A stretch of DNA of 64,000 bases from Pseudomonas sp. FP453 (lineage in GTDB: Bacteria > Pseudomonadota > Gammaproteobacteria > Pseudomonadales > Pseudomonadaceae). Location: positions 1 through 64,000 of the forward strand of contig NZ_CP117435.1 of assembly GCF_030687495.1 (NCBI RefSeq), in the 5' to 3' direction. The notes under the pieces were generated by a model that saw only the letters and a list, made by a program, of their open reading frames with translations, was not told the DNA's origin and did not search any database. Made by a program: the position numbers and the translations under genes. Shown here one piece after another: positions 52,890 through 61,920 of the stretch. Position 1 is the stretch's first letter; every line of letters starts with the position of its first letter.

Positions 52890-54149
52890 ATGAAAGCATT
52901 TGTTATCGCCTCTCTGGCGCTGTTCAGCAGTTGCTCGGTAAGCGCTGCCGAAACCGACCTGATCAAGCAGGGCGAATACCTGGCCCGCGCCGGTGACTGC
53001 GTGGCCTGCCACACCGCCAAGGGCGGCAAGCCGTTCGCTGGCGGCCTGCCGATGGAAACGCCGATTGGCGTGATCTATTCCACCAACATCACCCCGGACA
53101 AGAGCGGCCTGGGCGACTACAGCTTCGAGGACTTCGACAAGGCCGTGCGCCATGGCGTCGCCAAGAGCGGTAGTACGCTTTACCCGGCCATGCCCTATCC
53201 GTCTTACGCGCGCGTGAGCGATAGCGATATGCAGGCGTTGTACGCGTACTTCATGAAGGGTGTGGAACCGGTGGCCCAGGACAACAAGGCCAGCGATATT
53301 CCATGGCCGTTGAGCATGCGCTGGCCGTTGGCCGCGTGGCGCTGGATGTTTGCGCCTGAGGTTGCCGAAGCGCAGCCAGCCGCGCAGGCCGACCCGGTGA
53401 TCAGCCGTGGCGCCTATCTGGTGGAAGGGCTCGGCCACTGCGGCGCCTGCCACACGCCGCGGGCCCTGACCATGCAGGAAAAAGCCCTGAGTGCCAGCGA
53501 GGGCAGCGCGTTCCTGTCTGGCAGTGCGCCGCTGGAAGGCTGGATTGCCAAAAGCCTGCGCGGCGATCACAAGGACGGCCTCGGCAGTTGGAGCGAGGAA
53601 CAGCTGGTGCAATTCCTCAAGACCGGCCGCAGCGACCGTAGCGCGGTGTTTGGTGGCATGAGCGATGTGGTCGTCCACAGCATGCAGTACATGTCGGAAA
53701 ATGACCTGACGGCTATCGCCCGTTACCTCAAGAGCCTGCCGGCGGTCGACCCCAAGGATCAGCCGCACCAGTACGACAAGCAGGTCGCCGAGGCTCTGTG
53801 GAAAGGCGACGACAGCCAGCGCGGTGCCTCTGTGTACATCGACAACTGCGCCGCTTGCCACCGCACCGACGGCCACGGATACACCCGCGTGTTCCCGGCC
53901 CTGGCCGGCAACCCGGTATTGCAGACGGCGGATGCCACCTCGTTGATCAACATTGTGTTGAACGGCGGCACCTTGCCGGCGACCCACGCGGCGCCGTCCA
54001 CCTTCACCATGCCGGCGTTCGCCTGGCGCCTGTCGGACCAGGAAGTGGCGGATGTCGTCAGTTTCATCCGTGGCAGTTGGGGCAACAAAGGTGAACCGGT
54101 GAAAGCCGGTGATGTGGCGAACCTGCGTCAGGCTGCGGAAAAACACTGA
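52890..54149 (+). CDS. Gluconate 2-dehydrogenase cytochrome c subunit
   Basis: A triheme cytochrome c that passes electrons from the flavoprotein to ubiquinone in the inner membrane. Three CxxCH haem sites are seen: CVACH (about residue 36), CGACH (about 185) and CAACH (about 325). The signal peptide MKAFVIASLALFSSCSVSAAE starts at the ATG eight bases after AAGGAG; another ATG six bases upstream is too close to the ribosome site. Length is 419. It completes the gamma-flavoprotein-cytochrome operon. Confidence 0.94.
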   Translation: MKAFVIASLALFSSCSVSAAETDLIKQGEYLARAGDCVACHTAKGGKPFAGGLPMETPIGVIYSTNITPDKSGLGDYSFEDFDKAVRHGVAKSGSTLYPAMPYPSYARVSDSDMQALYAYFMKGVEPVAQDNKASDIPWPLSMRWPLAAWRWMFAPEVAEAQPAAQADPVISRGAYLVEGLGHCGACHTPRALTMQEKALSASEGSAFLSGSAPLEGWIAKSLRGDHKDGLGSWSEEQLVQFLKTGRSDRSAVFGGMSDVVVHSMQYMSENDLTAIARYLKSLPAVDPKDQPHQYDKQVAEALWKGDDSQRGASVYIDNCAACHRTDGHGYTRVFPALAGNPVLQTADATSLINIVLNGGTLPATHAAPSTFTMPAFAWRLSDQEVADVVSFIRGSWGNKGEPVKAGDVANLRQAAEKH

Positions 54150-54188
54150 CCGCCAAACGGCACTGGTCAGAAACCTCGCGCCTCGATA

Positions 54189-54204
54189 CTGTATATAAAA
54201 ACAG
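54189..54204. promoter_or_regulatory. LexA (SOS) box before the radical SAM gene
   Basis: CTGTATATAAAAACAG is a full CTG-N10-CAG LexA operator with the typical AT core, 16 bases before the ATG at 54220. It is the only good LexA box I found in the window. Confidence 0.92.
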
Positions 54205-54219
54205 TATTGAGGCGTTTTT

Positions 54220-55278
54220 ATGTCTACTCCGCTGCCGCCCCGTGGCCGGGGCACGGCCACCAACCTGCATAACCGCTTTGCGCCCACCGTCAGCGTGGCC
54301 GAGGACGACGGCTGGTATCAGGAAGTGCCGCCGACCCAGGGCACCGAAGTGCGTATCGAAACGGCCAGGACCATCATCACCCGCAACAACTCGCCGGACT
54401 TGCCGTTTGATCGCTCGATCAACCCTTATCGTGGCTGCGAGCACGGCTGCATCTACTGTTATGCGCGGCCCAGCCATGCCTATTGGGACATGTCGCCGGG
54501 GCTGGATTTCGAGACCAAGCTGATCGCCAAGAGCAACGCCGCCGACGTGCTGGAGCAGCAGCTGTCGAAGCCGGGTTATGTGTGTGCGCCGATCAACCTG
54601 GGGTCCAACACCGACCCTTATCAGCCCATCGAGCGCGAGTATCGGATCACCCGGCAAACCCTTGAGGTGCTGCTGCGTTACCGGCACCCGGTGACCATCA
54701 TCACCAAGGGCTCGCTGATCCTGCGTGATCTCGATTTGCTCACTGAGTTGGCGCGCCAGCGGCTGGTAGCCGTGATGATCAGCCTCACCAGCCTGGATGA
54801 CGAGCTCAAGCGCATCCTGGAACCGCGCACGGCGGCACCCAAGGCGCGGTTGCGGGCGATTCGGGTGATGCGCGAGGCAGGCATCCCGGTGGGCGTGTTG
54901 TGCTCGCCGATGATCCCGATGATCAACGACAGCGAACTGGAAAGCCTGCTCACCGAAGCCCACGCGGCCGGTGCGCAAAGTGCGGCGTACATGATGCTGC
55001 GCCTGCCGCTGGAGGTGGCGCCGTTGTTCGAGGAGTGGCTGGCGGCGCATTACCCGCAGCGCGCGGCCCATGTGATGAGCCTGGTGCGCCAGGTACGCGG
55101 TGGTGAGGTGTACGACAGTCGCTTTGGCGTGCGCATGCGCGGCGAGGGTCCTTTTGCCGATCTGCTGGCCCAGCGTTTCAGCAAGGCGATCAAACGCCTG
55201 GGGCTCAATCGTCGGGAAGGGTTTAATCTGGATTGCACGGCGTTCTGTCCGCCGGGCAGGCAGATGGCGTTGTTGTAG
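54220..55278 (+). CDS. PA0069-family radical SAM protein, SOS-controlled
   Basis: A 352-residue radical SAM enzyme. The cluster motif CEHGCIYCYARP (CX3CX2C) at about residues 73-84 follows RSINPYRG; the core continues with LGSNTDPYQPIEREYRITRQTLEVL and VTIITKGSLILRDLDLL. It belongs to the family annotated as PA0069 or Rv2578c and is related to SplB-type (spore photoproduct lyase) radical SAM proteins. A consensus LexA box overlaps its promoter, and P. aeruginosa PA0069 has been listed in the LexA regulon (from memory). A DNA-repair role is attractive but unproven; no partner gene is adjacent. Confidence 0.92.
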   Translation: MSTPLPPRGRGTATNLHNRFAPTVSVAEDDGWYQEVPPTQGTEVRIETARTIITRNNSPDLPFDRSINPYRGCEHGCIYCYARPSHAYWDMSPGLDFETKLIAKSNAADVLEQQLSKPGYVCAPINLGSNTDPYQPIEREYRITRQTLEVLLRYRHPVTIITKGSLILRDLDLLTELARQRLVAVMISLTSLDDELKRILEPRTAAPKARLRAIRVMREAGIPVGVLCSPMIPMINDSELESLLTEAHAAGAQSAAYMMLRLPLEVAPLFEEWLAAHYPQRAAHVMSLVRQVRGGEVYDSRFGVRMRGEGPFADLLAQRFSKAIKRLGLNRREGFNLDCTAFCPPGRQMALL

Positions 55279-55504
55279 ACTGTTGAGGAAAGGTGCACTT
55301 TATTTGTAGGAATAGTCTCACTTTGACATCACTGAAACCCGCGATCTAGAGCGGTTCATTCAGTTTGAGTTAAGTTTCGGCGGCTACCTTGTCCAGCGAG
55401 TGACTGATGAGTCGGCGGCCTGCTTTGTGGCGTTTGCAACGATTTCACGGGCCAGGCGTCGAACGCACTTGAACACTCCCCTGCATTAACCAAGAGGATG
55501 AATC

Positions 55505-56236
55505 ATGAGTGATAAGGATAAACAGCCGTTGGCTGCGTCGGCTTCAGCCCCTGAGGTGGCGGAATCCGCCGATGCAGCGCTAAAGCATATCGTTGACGGC
55601 TTTTTGCATTTCCATCACGACGTCTTCCCCCAGCAGGAAGAACTCTTCAAGAAACTCGCCACGGCCCAGAGCCCGCGGGCGATGTTCATTACCTGCGCCG
55701 ACTCGCGCATTGTCCCCGAGCTGATTACCCAGAGTTCGCCGGGCGACTTGTTCGTGACCCGTAACGTCGGCAACGTGGTGCCGCCCTACGGCCAGATGAA
55801 CGGCGGTGTTTCCACGGCCATCGAGTACGCGGTACTCGCCCTGGGCGTGCAGCACATCATTGTCTGCGGGCACTCCGATTGCGGCGCGATGCGTGCGGTG
55901 CTCAACCCCGACAGCCTGGAAAAAATGCCGACGGTAAAGGCCTGGCTGCGGCATGCCGAGGTTGCCAAGACCATGGTCCATGACAACTGCGACTGCGCCA
56001 ATGAAAGCGAAAGCATGAAGGTGCTGACCGAAGAAAACGTCATCGCCCAGTTGCAGCACTTGCGCACCCACCCTTCCGTGGCTTCGCGCATGGCCAATGG
56101 TCATTTGTTTATCCATGGCTGGATCTACAACATCGAGACCAGCGAAATCCGCGCCTACGATGCGGATCAGTCCACGTTCAGACCCCTGAACGGCGAAGGG
56201 CCAATCCCTTGCGCGACGCCTAAAGCGCGCTTCTAA
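55505..56236 (+). CDS. Beta-class carbonic anhydrase
   Basis: A zinc enzyme that interconverts CO2 and bicarbonate. Zinc ligands are in ITCADSRIVPELI (Cys, Asp-Arg dyad) and HSDCGAMRA (His, Cys); GDLFVTRNVGNVVPPYG is the family signature. The 243 residues include a short N-terminal extension of Ala/Ser-rich sequence. It lies 86 bases before a SulP transporter, and the pair is conserved in Pseudomonas (PA0102-PA0103-like). The 226-base upstream gap holds its promoter; no clear element was identified. Confidence 0.94.
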   Translation: MSDKDKQPLAASASAPEVAESADAALKHIVDGFLHFHHDVFPQQEELFKKLATAQSPRAMFITCADSRIVPELITQSSPGDLFVTRNVGNVVPPYGQMNGGVSTAIEYAVLALGVQHIIVCGHSDCGAMRAVLNPDSLEKMPTVKAWLRHAEVAKTMVHDNCDCANESESMKVLTEENVIAQLQHLRTHPSVASRMANGHLFIHGWIYNIETSEIRAYDADQSTFRPLNGEGPIPCATPKARF

Positions 56237-56321
56237 AACACTTCCCTGCCGGGTAAAGCGGTGGCTGCCATGGATGCAGCCAGGCTTTGCCGCGCCCGGC
56301 GAATGCCTCGGGAGAGTCATC

Positions 56322-57857
56322 ATGCGTGCTGCTCAATTGAAAGCTGTATTGCCACGGGAGCTGCTCGCCTCGGTGGTTGTGTTCCTGGTCGCCCTGCCCT
56401 TGTGCATGGGCATTGCGATTGCGTCCGGCATGCCGCCGGCCAAGGGTTTGATCACCGGGATCATCGGTGGCCTGGTCGTCGGGTGGCTGGCGGGTTCGCC
56501 GCTGCAAGTCAGCGGCCCGGCGGCAGGCCTGGCGGTGTTGGTGTTTGAGCTGGTACGCCAACACGGAATGATGATGCTGGGGCCGATCCTGCTGCTGGCG
56601 GGCTTCCTGCAACTGGTGGCTGGGCGGTTGCGCCTGGGTTGCTGGTTCCGCGTGACGGCACCGGCTGTGGTGTATGGCATGTTGGCAGGTATCGGCGTGC
56701 TGATTGTGCTGTCGCAGATCCATGTGATGCTCGACGGTGTGCCCAAGCCTTCGGGGTTGGATAACCTGGCGGGTTTCCCGGCGGCAGTGGCGCAGGCCAT
56801 TCCCAGCCTTGGCTGGCAGGCGGGTTTGCTCGGGCTGTCGACGATGCTGGTGATGTACCTGTGGGACAAGCTCCGCCCGAAAACCCTGCGCTTTGTGCCC
56901 GGCGCGCTACTGGGCGTGGGCCTGACCACGCTGGTCAGCCTGATGCTGGCGTTGCAGGTCAAGCGTGTGGAAGTCCCGGAAAACCTCGCGGACGCCATCG
57001 ACTGGCTGCGCCCCAGTGACCTCTTGAACCTGGCCGACCCTCAGCTGTTGATCGCGGCATTCGCCGTGGCCTTTATCGCCAGCGCCGAGACCTTGCTCTC
57101 CGCCGCAGCGGTAGACCGCATGCACAACGGCCAGCGTTCGGATTTCGACAAGGAATTGTCCGCTCAAGGTGTGGGCAACATGTTGTGCGGCCTGGTCGGC
57201 GCCCTGCCGATGACCGGTGTGATCGTGCGCAGCTCAGCCAATGTCCAGGCCGGTGCAACCACGCGGTTATCGGCGATGTTCCACGGGCTGTGGCTGTTGG
57301 CATTCGTGCTGTTGCTGTCGAGCGTGCTGCAAAGCATCCCGGTGGCGAGCCTGGCGGGCGTGCTGGTGTACACCGGGATCAAGCTGGTGGACATCAAGGC
57401 ATTCAAGGCCTTGGGGCGTTATGGACGCATGCCGATGTTCACCTATGCGGCGACAGCGCTGGCGATCATTTTTACCGACCTGCTGACCGGCGTGCTGGTG
57501 GGCTTCGGGCTGACGCTGGTCAAGCTGGCATTCAAGGCTTCGCGTTTGAAGGTGAGCCTGATCGACCTGCCCCAGGACAGTGAGATGGAGCTACGTTTGA
57601 GCGGTGCGGCGACCTTCCTGAAAGTGCCGGCGTTGACCCAGGTGCTGTCGACGGTGCCGGCCGGGACGACCGTGCATGTGCCGCTGAACAACCTGAGTTA
57701 CATCGACCATTCCTGCCTGGAGTTGTTGGAGGAATGGGGGCGGGCCAATGCGGCGAAGGGTTCGAAACTGGTGATCGAGGCGCGTGGGTTGAAGCGCCGG
57801 TTGGAAGGTCGGGTGCGGATGACGACGGGGATAGGCTCGGCAGCGCCCTCTGGCTGA
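56322..57857 (+). CDS. SulP-family transporter, probable bicarbonate role
   Basis: A 511-residue SLC26/SulP permease: multiple hydrophobic helices beginning LPRELLASVVVFLVALPLCMGIAIASGMPPAKGLITGIIGG, then a C-terminal STAS-like domain (about 430-500, VHVPLNNLSYIDHSCLELLEEWG). The start MRAAQLKAVL follows GGGAGAG; a longer in-frame extension lacks support. Its N-terminal sequence differs from the SulP at 27385 and fits the group that occurs with carbonic anhydrases. Adjacency to a beta-carbonic anhydrase suggests bicarbonate uptake or release rather than sulfate; this is inference. Confidence 0.87.
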   Translation: MRAAQLKAVLPRELLASVVVFLVALPLCMGIAIASGMPPAKGLITGIIGGLVVGWLAGSPLQVSGPAAGLAVLVFELVRQHGMMMLGPILLLAGFLQLVAGRLRLGCWFRVTAPAVVYGMLAGIGVLIVLSQIHVMLDGVPKPSGLDNLAGFPAAVAQAIPSLGWQAGLLGLSTMLVMYLWDKLRPKTLRFVPGALLGVGLTTLVSLMLALQVKRVEVPENLADAIDWLRPSDLLNLADPQLLIAAFAVAFIASAETLLSAAAVDRMHNGQRSDFDKELSAQGVGNMLCGLVGALPMTGVIVRSSANVQAGATTRLSAMFHGLWLLAFVLLLSSVLQSIPVASLAGVLVYTGIKLVDIKAFKALGRYGRMPMFTYAATALAIIFTDLLTGVLVGFGLTLVKLAFKASRLKVSLIDLPQDSEMELRLSGAATFLKVPALTQVLSTVPAGTTVHVPLNNLSYIDHSCLELLEEWGRANAAKGSKLVIEARGLKRRLEGRVRMTTGIGSAAPSG

Positions 57858-57874
57858 CGAAACCGGATCAAAAA

Positions 57875-57995
57875 TGTGGGAGCTGGCTTTTGTGGGAGCC
57901 GGGCTTGCCCGCGATGCAGGCACCTCGGTGTTTCAGTTGCACTGAGGTGATGCAATCGCAGGCAAGCCAGCTCCCACAAAAGCCAGCTCTCACAC
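57875..57995. repeat. Composite REP cluster with mixed sequence classes
   Basis: A truncated left fragment (GTGGGAGCTGGCTTTTGTGG), a CGGGCTTGCCCG-class left copy (57893 onward), a full CTGGCTTGCC-class right copy ending near 57978, and a trailing partial AGCCAGCTCTCACA. It appears to be a patched or recombined REPIN between convergent genes. Confidence 0.85.
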
Positions 57996-58022
57996 ACATT
58001 GGTCTGGTATCGGCTGCGAGAT

Positions 58023-58670
58023 TTAGGCCGGCTGATCCAGCGCCAACTCCACACCCAGTTGGCGAGACAGGCACGGCCAGCGCTTCCACGCGGCTTCCGT
58101 GTTCGGGCTCTTGAGCGTTTCGCGATAAGCCTCCACCGATTCCAGCGCAAAGCTGTCTTCGTTGAGCATCTCATCCACCGCCAGGTGCACGGCTTCATCG
58201 AGGCTGTTGGCAAATGCTTCGCCGATCAGCTGGTGCGCAATCAGGTTGGCCACGGTGGTGTCCGCCGGGATCAGCGGCTGGCCGAAATGCTTGATATACA
58301 GATCGTTTACTTCTTCCACCAGGCGATGGGCCAGGTAGGCCTCGTCCAGCAGGCCATCGAGCCCTTCATGCCCGGCGAGGATCGCGGGCGGCTGCAGGAA
58401 GAATTGCTCGGCGATTTTCAGCACAGGCTTGATCTGGCTTTCGATACCAGCCTCGCGGGCCACGTCGTTGGCGGCGTCGAGCAAATCCGGGACGAGGTCG
58501 ATATAAGCAGTGACGAAGCGCGTCATGACAATGTTGCGATCACCGTCAGCCAAAGAGATGGCCGAATGCAGGTGCGGCAATTGGGTTTCCAGTTGCTGGG
58601 CCAGCTGGCCCGTGCTGGCTTCGTGTTGATGGGCACGGGAAATCTGCTCGCGCAATGCGGCGGTGTTCAT
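58023..58670 (-). CDS. Conserved hypothetical protein beside cox genes
   Basis: A 215-residue soluble, acidic, mainly helical protein starting MNTAALREQISRAHQHEASTGQLAQQLETQLPHL. No signal peptide, membrane helix or recognisable catalytic motif is visible; the sequence has several long helices (DLVPDLLDAANDVAREAGIESQIKPVLKIAEQFFLQPP). The start is supported by GGAGCC upstream and gives a compact protein, while a longer extension runs into a low-complexity region. A gene at this place is conserved in P. aeruginosa (PA0104-like, from memory). Function unknown. Confidence 0.8.
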   Translation of the reverse strand: MNTAALREQISRAHQHEASTGQLAQQLETQLPHLHSAISLADGDRNIVMTRFVTAYIDLVPDLLDAANDVAREAGIESQIKPVLKIAEQFFLQPPAILAGHEGLDGLLDEAYLAHRLVEEVNDLYIKHFGQPLIPADTTVANLIAHQLIGEAFANSLDEAVHLAVDEMLNEDSFALESVEAYRETLKSPNTEAAWKRWPCLSRQLGVELALDQPA

Positions 58671-59037
58671 GAGGGCTCCAGTGATGCAGGCGTAGGAAAA
58701 GGGAGAGGATAAGGTAGCTCGTTTATACGAGCGCCTCAGACGCATTTGTCATAATTATTTCATGGTTATGCGCCTGTGTTATATCGGAATGCCATCGTTC
58801 GTCGGATAAACGATTCCGCCCCCGGTTTTATTGGCTCCGCCCGTCTGTTTGTGCTGATTTGTCCCCACACATTGCGGGGTTGCAGGTGCTGTCTATACTC
58901 GGTTTTGTAGGCAATTAGCTGATGACGCCAGACTGCATAAGCAGGTGAGGCTAAGCGGTTGTAAGCAGTATGGAAGCCGCTCCCTTCGACGCAGGTGCAA
59001 ACCGGCGGGATAACAAGAACGATAAGGGGAACCCGCA
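58671..59037 (+). promoter_or_regulatory. Intergenic region upstream of coxB with RpoS-type -10
   Basis: These 367 bases separate the minus-strand hypothetical gene from coxB. CTATACT at 58894-58900 equals the RpoS-preferred -10 element, placing a start about 130 bases before coxB. Upstream is an AT-rich stretch (58735-58800) with AACGATTCC-type repeats. The remaining 130-base leader has no small gene that I could support. RpoS control of the aa3 oxidase is known in P. aeruginosa. Confidence 0.5.
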
Positions 59038-60165
59038 ATGACGCGACATCCACACGTTTGGATGGGCCTTCTGTTGTGGTCGGTATTCGGCCAGGCGCAC
59101 GCCGCCTGGACCACGAATATGGCGCCAGGGGCGACTGAAGTCAGCCACGCTGTGTTTGACCTGCACATGACCATTTTCTGGATCTGTGTGGTGATCGGCA
59201 TCATCGTGTTTGGCGCGATGTTCTGGTCGATGATCCTGCACCGCCGGTCCACGGGCCAGGTGGCGGCCAAGTTCCACGAGAGCACCACCGTGGAGATCCT
59301 CTGGACCGTGGTGCCCTTGCTGATCCTTGTCGCGATGGCCATTCCGGCAACCAAGACCCTGATCAATATCTACGACAGCAGTGAGTCGGATATCGATATC
59401 CAGGTCACCGGCTACCAGTGGAAGTGGCACTACAAATACCTCGGCCAGGATGTGGAGTTCTTCAGCAACCTGGCCACCCCCGCCGAGCAGATCCATAACC
59501 AGGCGACCAAGGGCGAGCATTACCTGCTGGAAGTCGATCAACCGCTGGTGCTACCTGTGGGCGCAAAAGTGCGCTTCCTGGTGACCGCCGCCGACGTGAT
59601 CCACTCCTGGTGGGTGCCGGCCTTTGCGGTCAAGCGCGACGCCATCCCCGGCTTCGTCAACGAGGCCTGGACGCGCGTCGAGAAGCCCGGCATCTACCGT
59701 GGTCAGTGTGCCGAACTGTGTGGCAAGGACCACGGTTTCATGCCGATCGTGGTCGAGGTCAAGTCCAAGGCCGACTACGACACCTGGCTGGCGGCGCGCA
59801 AAGACGAAGCCGCCAAGCTCAAGGAGCTGACCTCCAAAGAGTGGACGCTGGAAGAGCTGGTGGCCCGTGGCGACAAGGTCTACCACACCGCCTGCGTGGC
59901 CTGTCACCAGGCCGAGGGCCAGGGCCTGCCACCGATGTTCCCGGCGCTCAAGGGTTCGCCAATCGCCACCGGGCCCAAGGAAGACCACCTGCACCGCGTC
60001 TACTTCGGCAAGCCCGGCACCGCCATGGCAGCGTTCGGCAAGCAGCTCTCGGAAGTGGACATCGCCGCCGTTGTCACCTACGAGCGCAACGCCTGGGGCA
60101 ACAACAAAGGCGACATGGTCACGCCGAAAGACGTGCTGGACCTGAAACAGGCGGAAAGCAAATGA
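59038..60165 (+). CDS. coxB: Cytochrome c oxidase subunit II with fused cytochrome c domain
   Basis: The electron-entry subunit of the aa3-type terminal oxidase. A signal sequence and two transmembrane helices (about 40-62, 78-100) precede the periplasmic CuA domain: HSWWVPAFAVKRDAIPGFVNEAW and CAELCGKDHGFM contain the copper ligands. The C-terminal domain adds a haem c site, CVACHQAEGQGLPPMFPALKG, so the enzyme is caa3-like. Length is 375. coxA, ctaG, coxC, a DUF2909 gene and SURF1 follow in the usual Pseudomonas order. Confidence 0.96.
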   Translation: MTRHPHVWMGLLLWSVFGQAHAAWTTNMAPGATEVSHAVFDLHMTIFWICVVIGIIVFGAMFWSMILHRRSTGQVAAKFHESTTVEILWTVVPLLILVAMAIPATKTLINIYDSSESDIDIQVTGYQWKWHYKYLGQDVEFFSNLATPAEQIHNQATKGEHYLLEVDQPLVLPVGAKVRFLVTAADVIHSWWVPAFAVKRDAIPGFVNEAWTRVEKPGIYRGQCAELCGKDHGFMPIVVEVKSKADYDTWLAARKDEAAKLKELTSKEWTLEELVARGDKVYHTACVACHQAEGQGLPPMFPALKGSPIATGPKEDHLHRVYFGKPGTAMAAFGKQLSEVDIAAVVTYERNAWGNNKGDMVTPKDVLDLKQAESK

Positions 60166-60223
60166 CTGACTTCAGAGCGTCTACCCCGACCGGCCCCGCC
60201 CACTCGCCTGCAGGAGAACGGCC

Positions 60224-61810
60224 ATGAGCACTGTGATCGATGACCATGGTCACGCCGACCATGCCCACGGCCCCGCCAAAGGCCTGATGCGTTGGGTGCT
60301 GACCACCAACCACAAAGACATCGGTACGATGTACCTGTGGTTCGCCTTCACCATGTTTCTGCTCGGCGGTTCGTTCGCCATGGTGATCCGTGCCGAACTG
60401 TTCCAGCCCGGCCTGCAAATCGTCGAGCCGGCGTTCTTCAACCAGATGACCACCATGCACGGCCTGATCATGGTGTTCGGCGCAGTGATGCCGGCGTTTG
60501 TCGGCCTGGCCAACTGGATGATCCCGCTGATGATCGGCGCGCCGGACATGGCCCTGCCGCGCATGAATAACTTCAGCTTCTGGCTGCTGCCTGCAGCGTT
60601 CCTGTTGCTGGTCTCGACCCTGTTTACCCCCGGCGGCGGGCCGAATTTCGGCTGGACCTTCTACGCCCCGCTTTCCACCACCTATGCGCCGGAAAGCGTG
60701 ACGTTCTTCATCTTCGCCATCCACCTGATGGGCATCAGTTCGATCATGGGCGCGATCAACGTGGTCGCCACCATTCTCAACCTGCGCGCGCCGGGCATGA
60801 CCCTGATGAAAATGCCGCTGTTCGTCTGGACCTGGCTGATCACCGCGTTCCTGTTGATCGCCGTGATGCCGGTGCTGGCGGGTTGCGTGACCATGATGCT
60901 GATGGACATCCACTTCGGCACCAGCTTCTTCAGCGCGGCCGGTGGCGGTGACCCGGTGCTGTTCCAGCATGTGTTCTGGTTCTTCGGCCACCCCGAGGTA
61001 TACATCATGATCCTGCCAGCCTTTGGCGCCGTCAGCTCGATCATCCCGACCTTCTCGCGCAAGCCGTTGTTCGGCTACACCTCGATGGTGTACGCCACGG
61101 CGAGCATTGCCTTCCTGTCGTTCATCGTGTGGGCGCACCACATGTTCGTGGTGGGCATTCCGCTGGTGGGCGAGTTGTTCTTCATGTACGCCACCCTGCT
61201 GATCGCCGTGCCGACGGGGGTGAAAGTGTTCAACTGGGTCAGCACCATGTGGCAAGGCTCGCTGACCTTCGAGACGCCGATGCTGTTTGCCGTGGCCTTT
61301 GTGATCCTGTTCACCATCGGCGGCTTCTCCGGGCTGATGCTGGCGATTGCCCCGGCGGACTTCCAGTACCACGACACCTACTTTGTAGTGGCGCACTTCC
61401 ATTACGTACTGGTGCCCGGCGCGATCTTCGGCATCTTCGCGTCGGCCTACTACTGGCTGCCGAAATGGACCGGCCACATGTACGACGAAACCCTGGGCAA
61501 GCTGCACTTCTGGCTGTCTTTCGTGGGCATGAACATGGCGTTCTTTCCGATGCACTTTGTGGGATTGGCCGGCATGCCGCGGCGGGTGCCGGACTACAAC
61601 CTGCAGTTCGCCGACTTCAACATGGTGTCGTCGATTGGCGCGTTCATGTTTGGCGCCACGCAGATCTTCTTCCTGTTTATCGTGATCAAGTGCATCCGTG
61701 GCGGCCCGCCGGCACCGGCCAAGCCGTGGGATGGGGCCGAAGGGCTGGAGTGGAGCGTGCCTTCGCCGGCGCCGTACCACACCTTCACCACGCCGCCGGA
61801 GGTCAAATGA
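60224..61810 (+). CDS. coxA: Cytochrome c oxidase subunit I
   Basis: The catalytic subunit (528 residues) with haem a, haem a3 and CuB. Twelve hydrophobic helices are evident. CuB/haem ligands and channel residues are in WFFGHPEVYIMILPAFG (His and the cross-linked Tyr) and WAHHMFVVG (His pair), with the haem His in TTMHGLIMVF and in VVAHFHYVL. The proton-channel Asn-Asp pattern lies near the start, with GAPDMALPRMNNFSFWLLP before the second helices. It has a 58-base gap after coxB. A REP doublet separates it from ctaG. Confidence 0.97.
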   Translation: MSTVIDDHGHADHAHGPAKGLMRWVLTTNHKDIGTMYLWFAFTMFLLGGSFAMVIRAELFQPGLQIVEPAFFNQMTTMHGLIMVFGAVMPAFVGLANWMIPLMIGAPDMALPRMNNFSFWLLPAAFLLLVSTLFTPGGGPNFGWTFYAPLSTTYAPESVTFFIFAIHLMGISSIMGAINVVATILNLRAPGMTLMKMPLFVWTWLITAFLLIAVMPVLAGCVTMMLMDIHFGTSFFSAAGGGDPVLFQHVFWFFGHPEVYIMILPAFGAVSSIIPTFSRKPLFGYTSMVYATASIAFLSFIVWAHHMFVVGIPLVGELFFMYATLLIAVPTGVKVFNWVSTMWQGSLTFETPMLFAVAFVILFTIGGFSGLMLAIAPADFQYHDTYFVVAHFHYVLVPGAIFGIFASAYYWLPKWTGHMYDETLGKLHFWLSFVGMNMAFFPMHFVGLAGMPRRVPDYNLQFADFNMVSSIGAFMFGATQIFFLFIVIKCIRGGPPAPAKPWDGAEGLEWSVPSPAPYHTFTTPPEVK

Positions 61811-61830
61811 ACAAGTCGCCACGGGACTCC

Positions 61831-61920
61831 TGTGGGAGCGGGCTTGCCCGCGAAGGCGGTGTGTCAGTCGCCACATGCAGTGCCTGGCACACCGCTATCG
61901 CGGGCAAGCCCGCTCCCACA
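61831..61920. repeat. REP doublet inside the cox operon, CGGGCTTGCCCG class
   Basis: Inverted copies of GTGGGAGCGGGCTTGCCCGC lie between the coxA stop and the ctaG start, with partly pairing inner arms (GGCGGTGTGTC with GGCACACCGCT). Inside an operon it may shape the relative levels of coxBA and ctaG-coxC messages. Confidence 0.92.
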
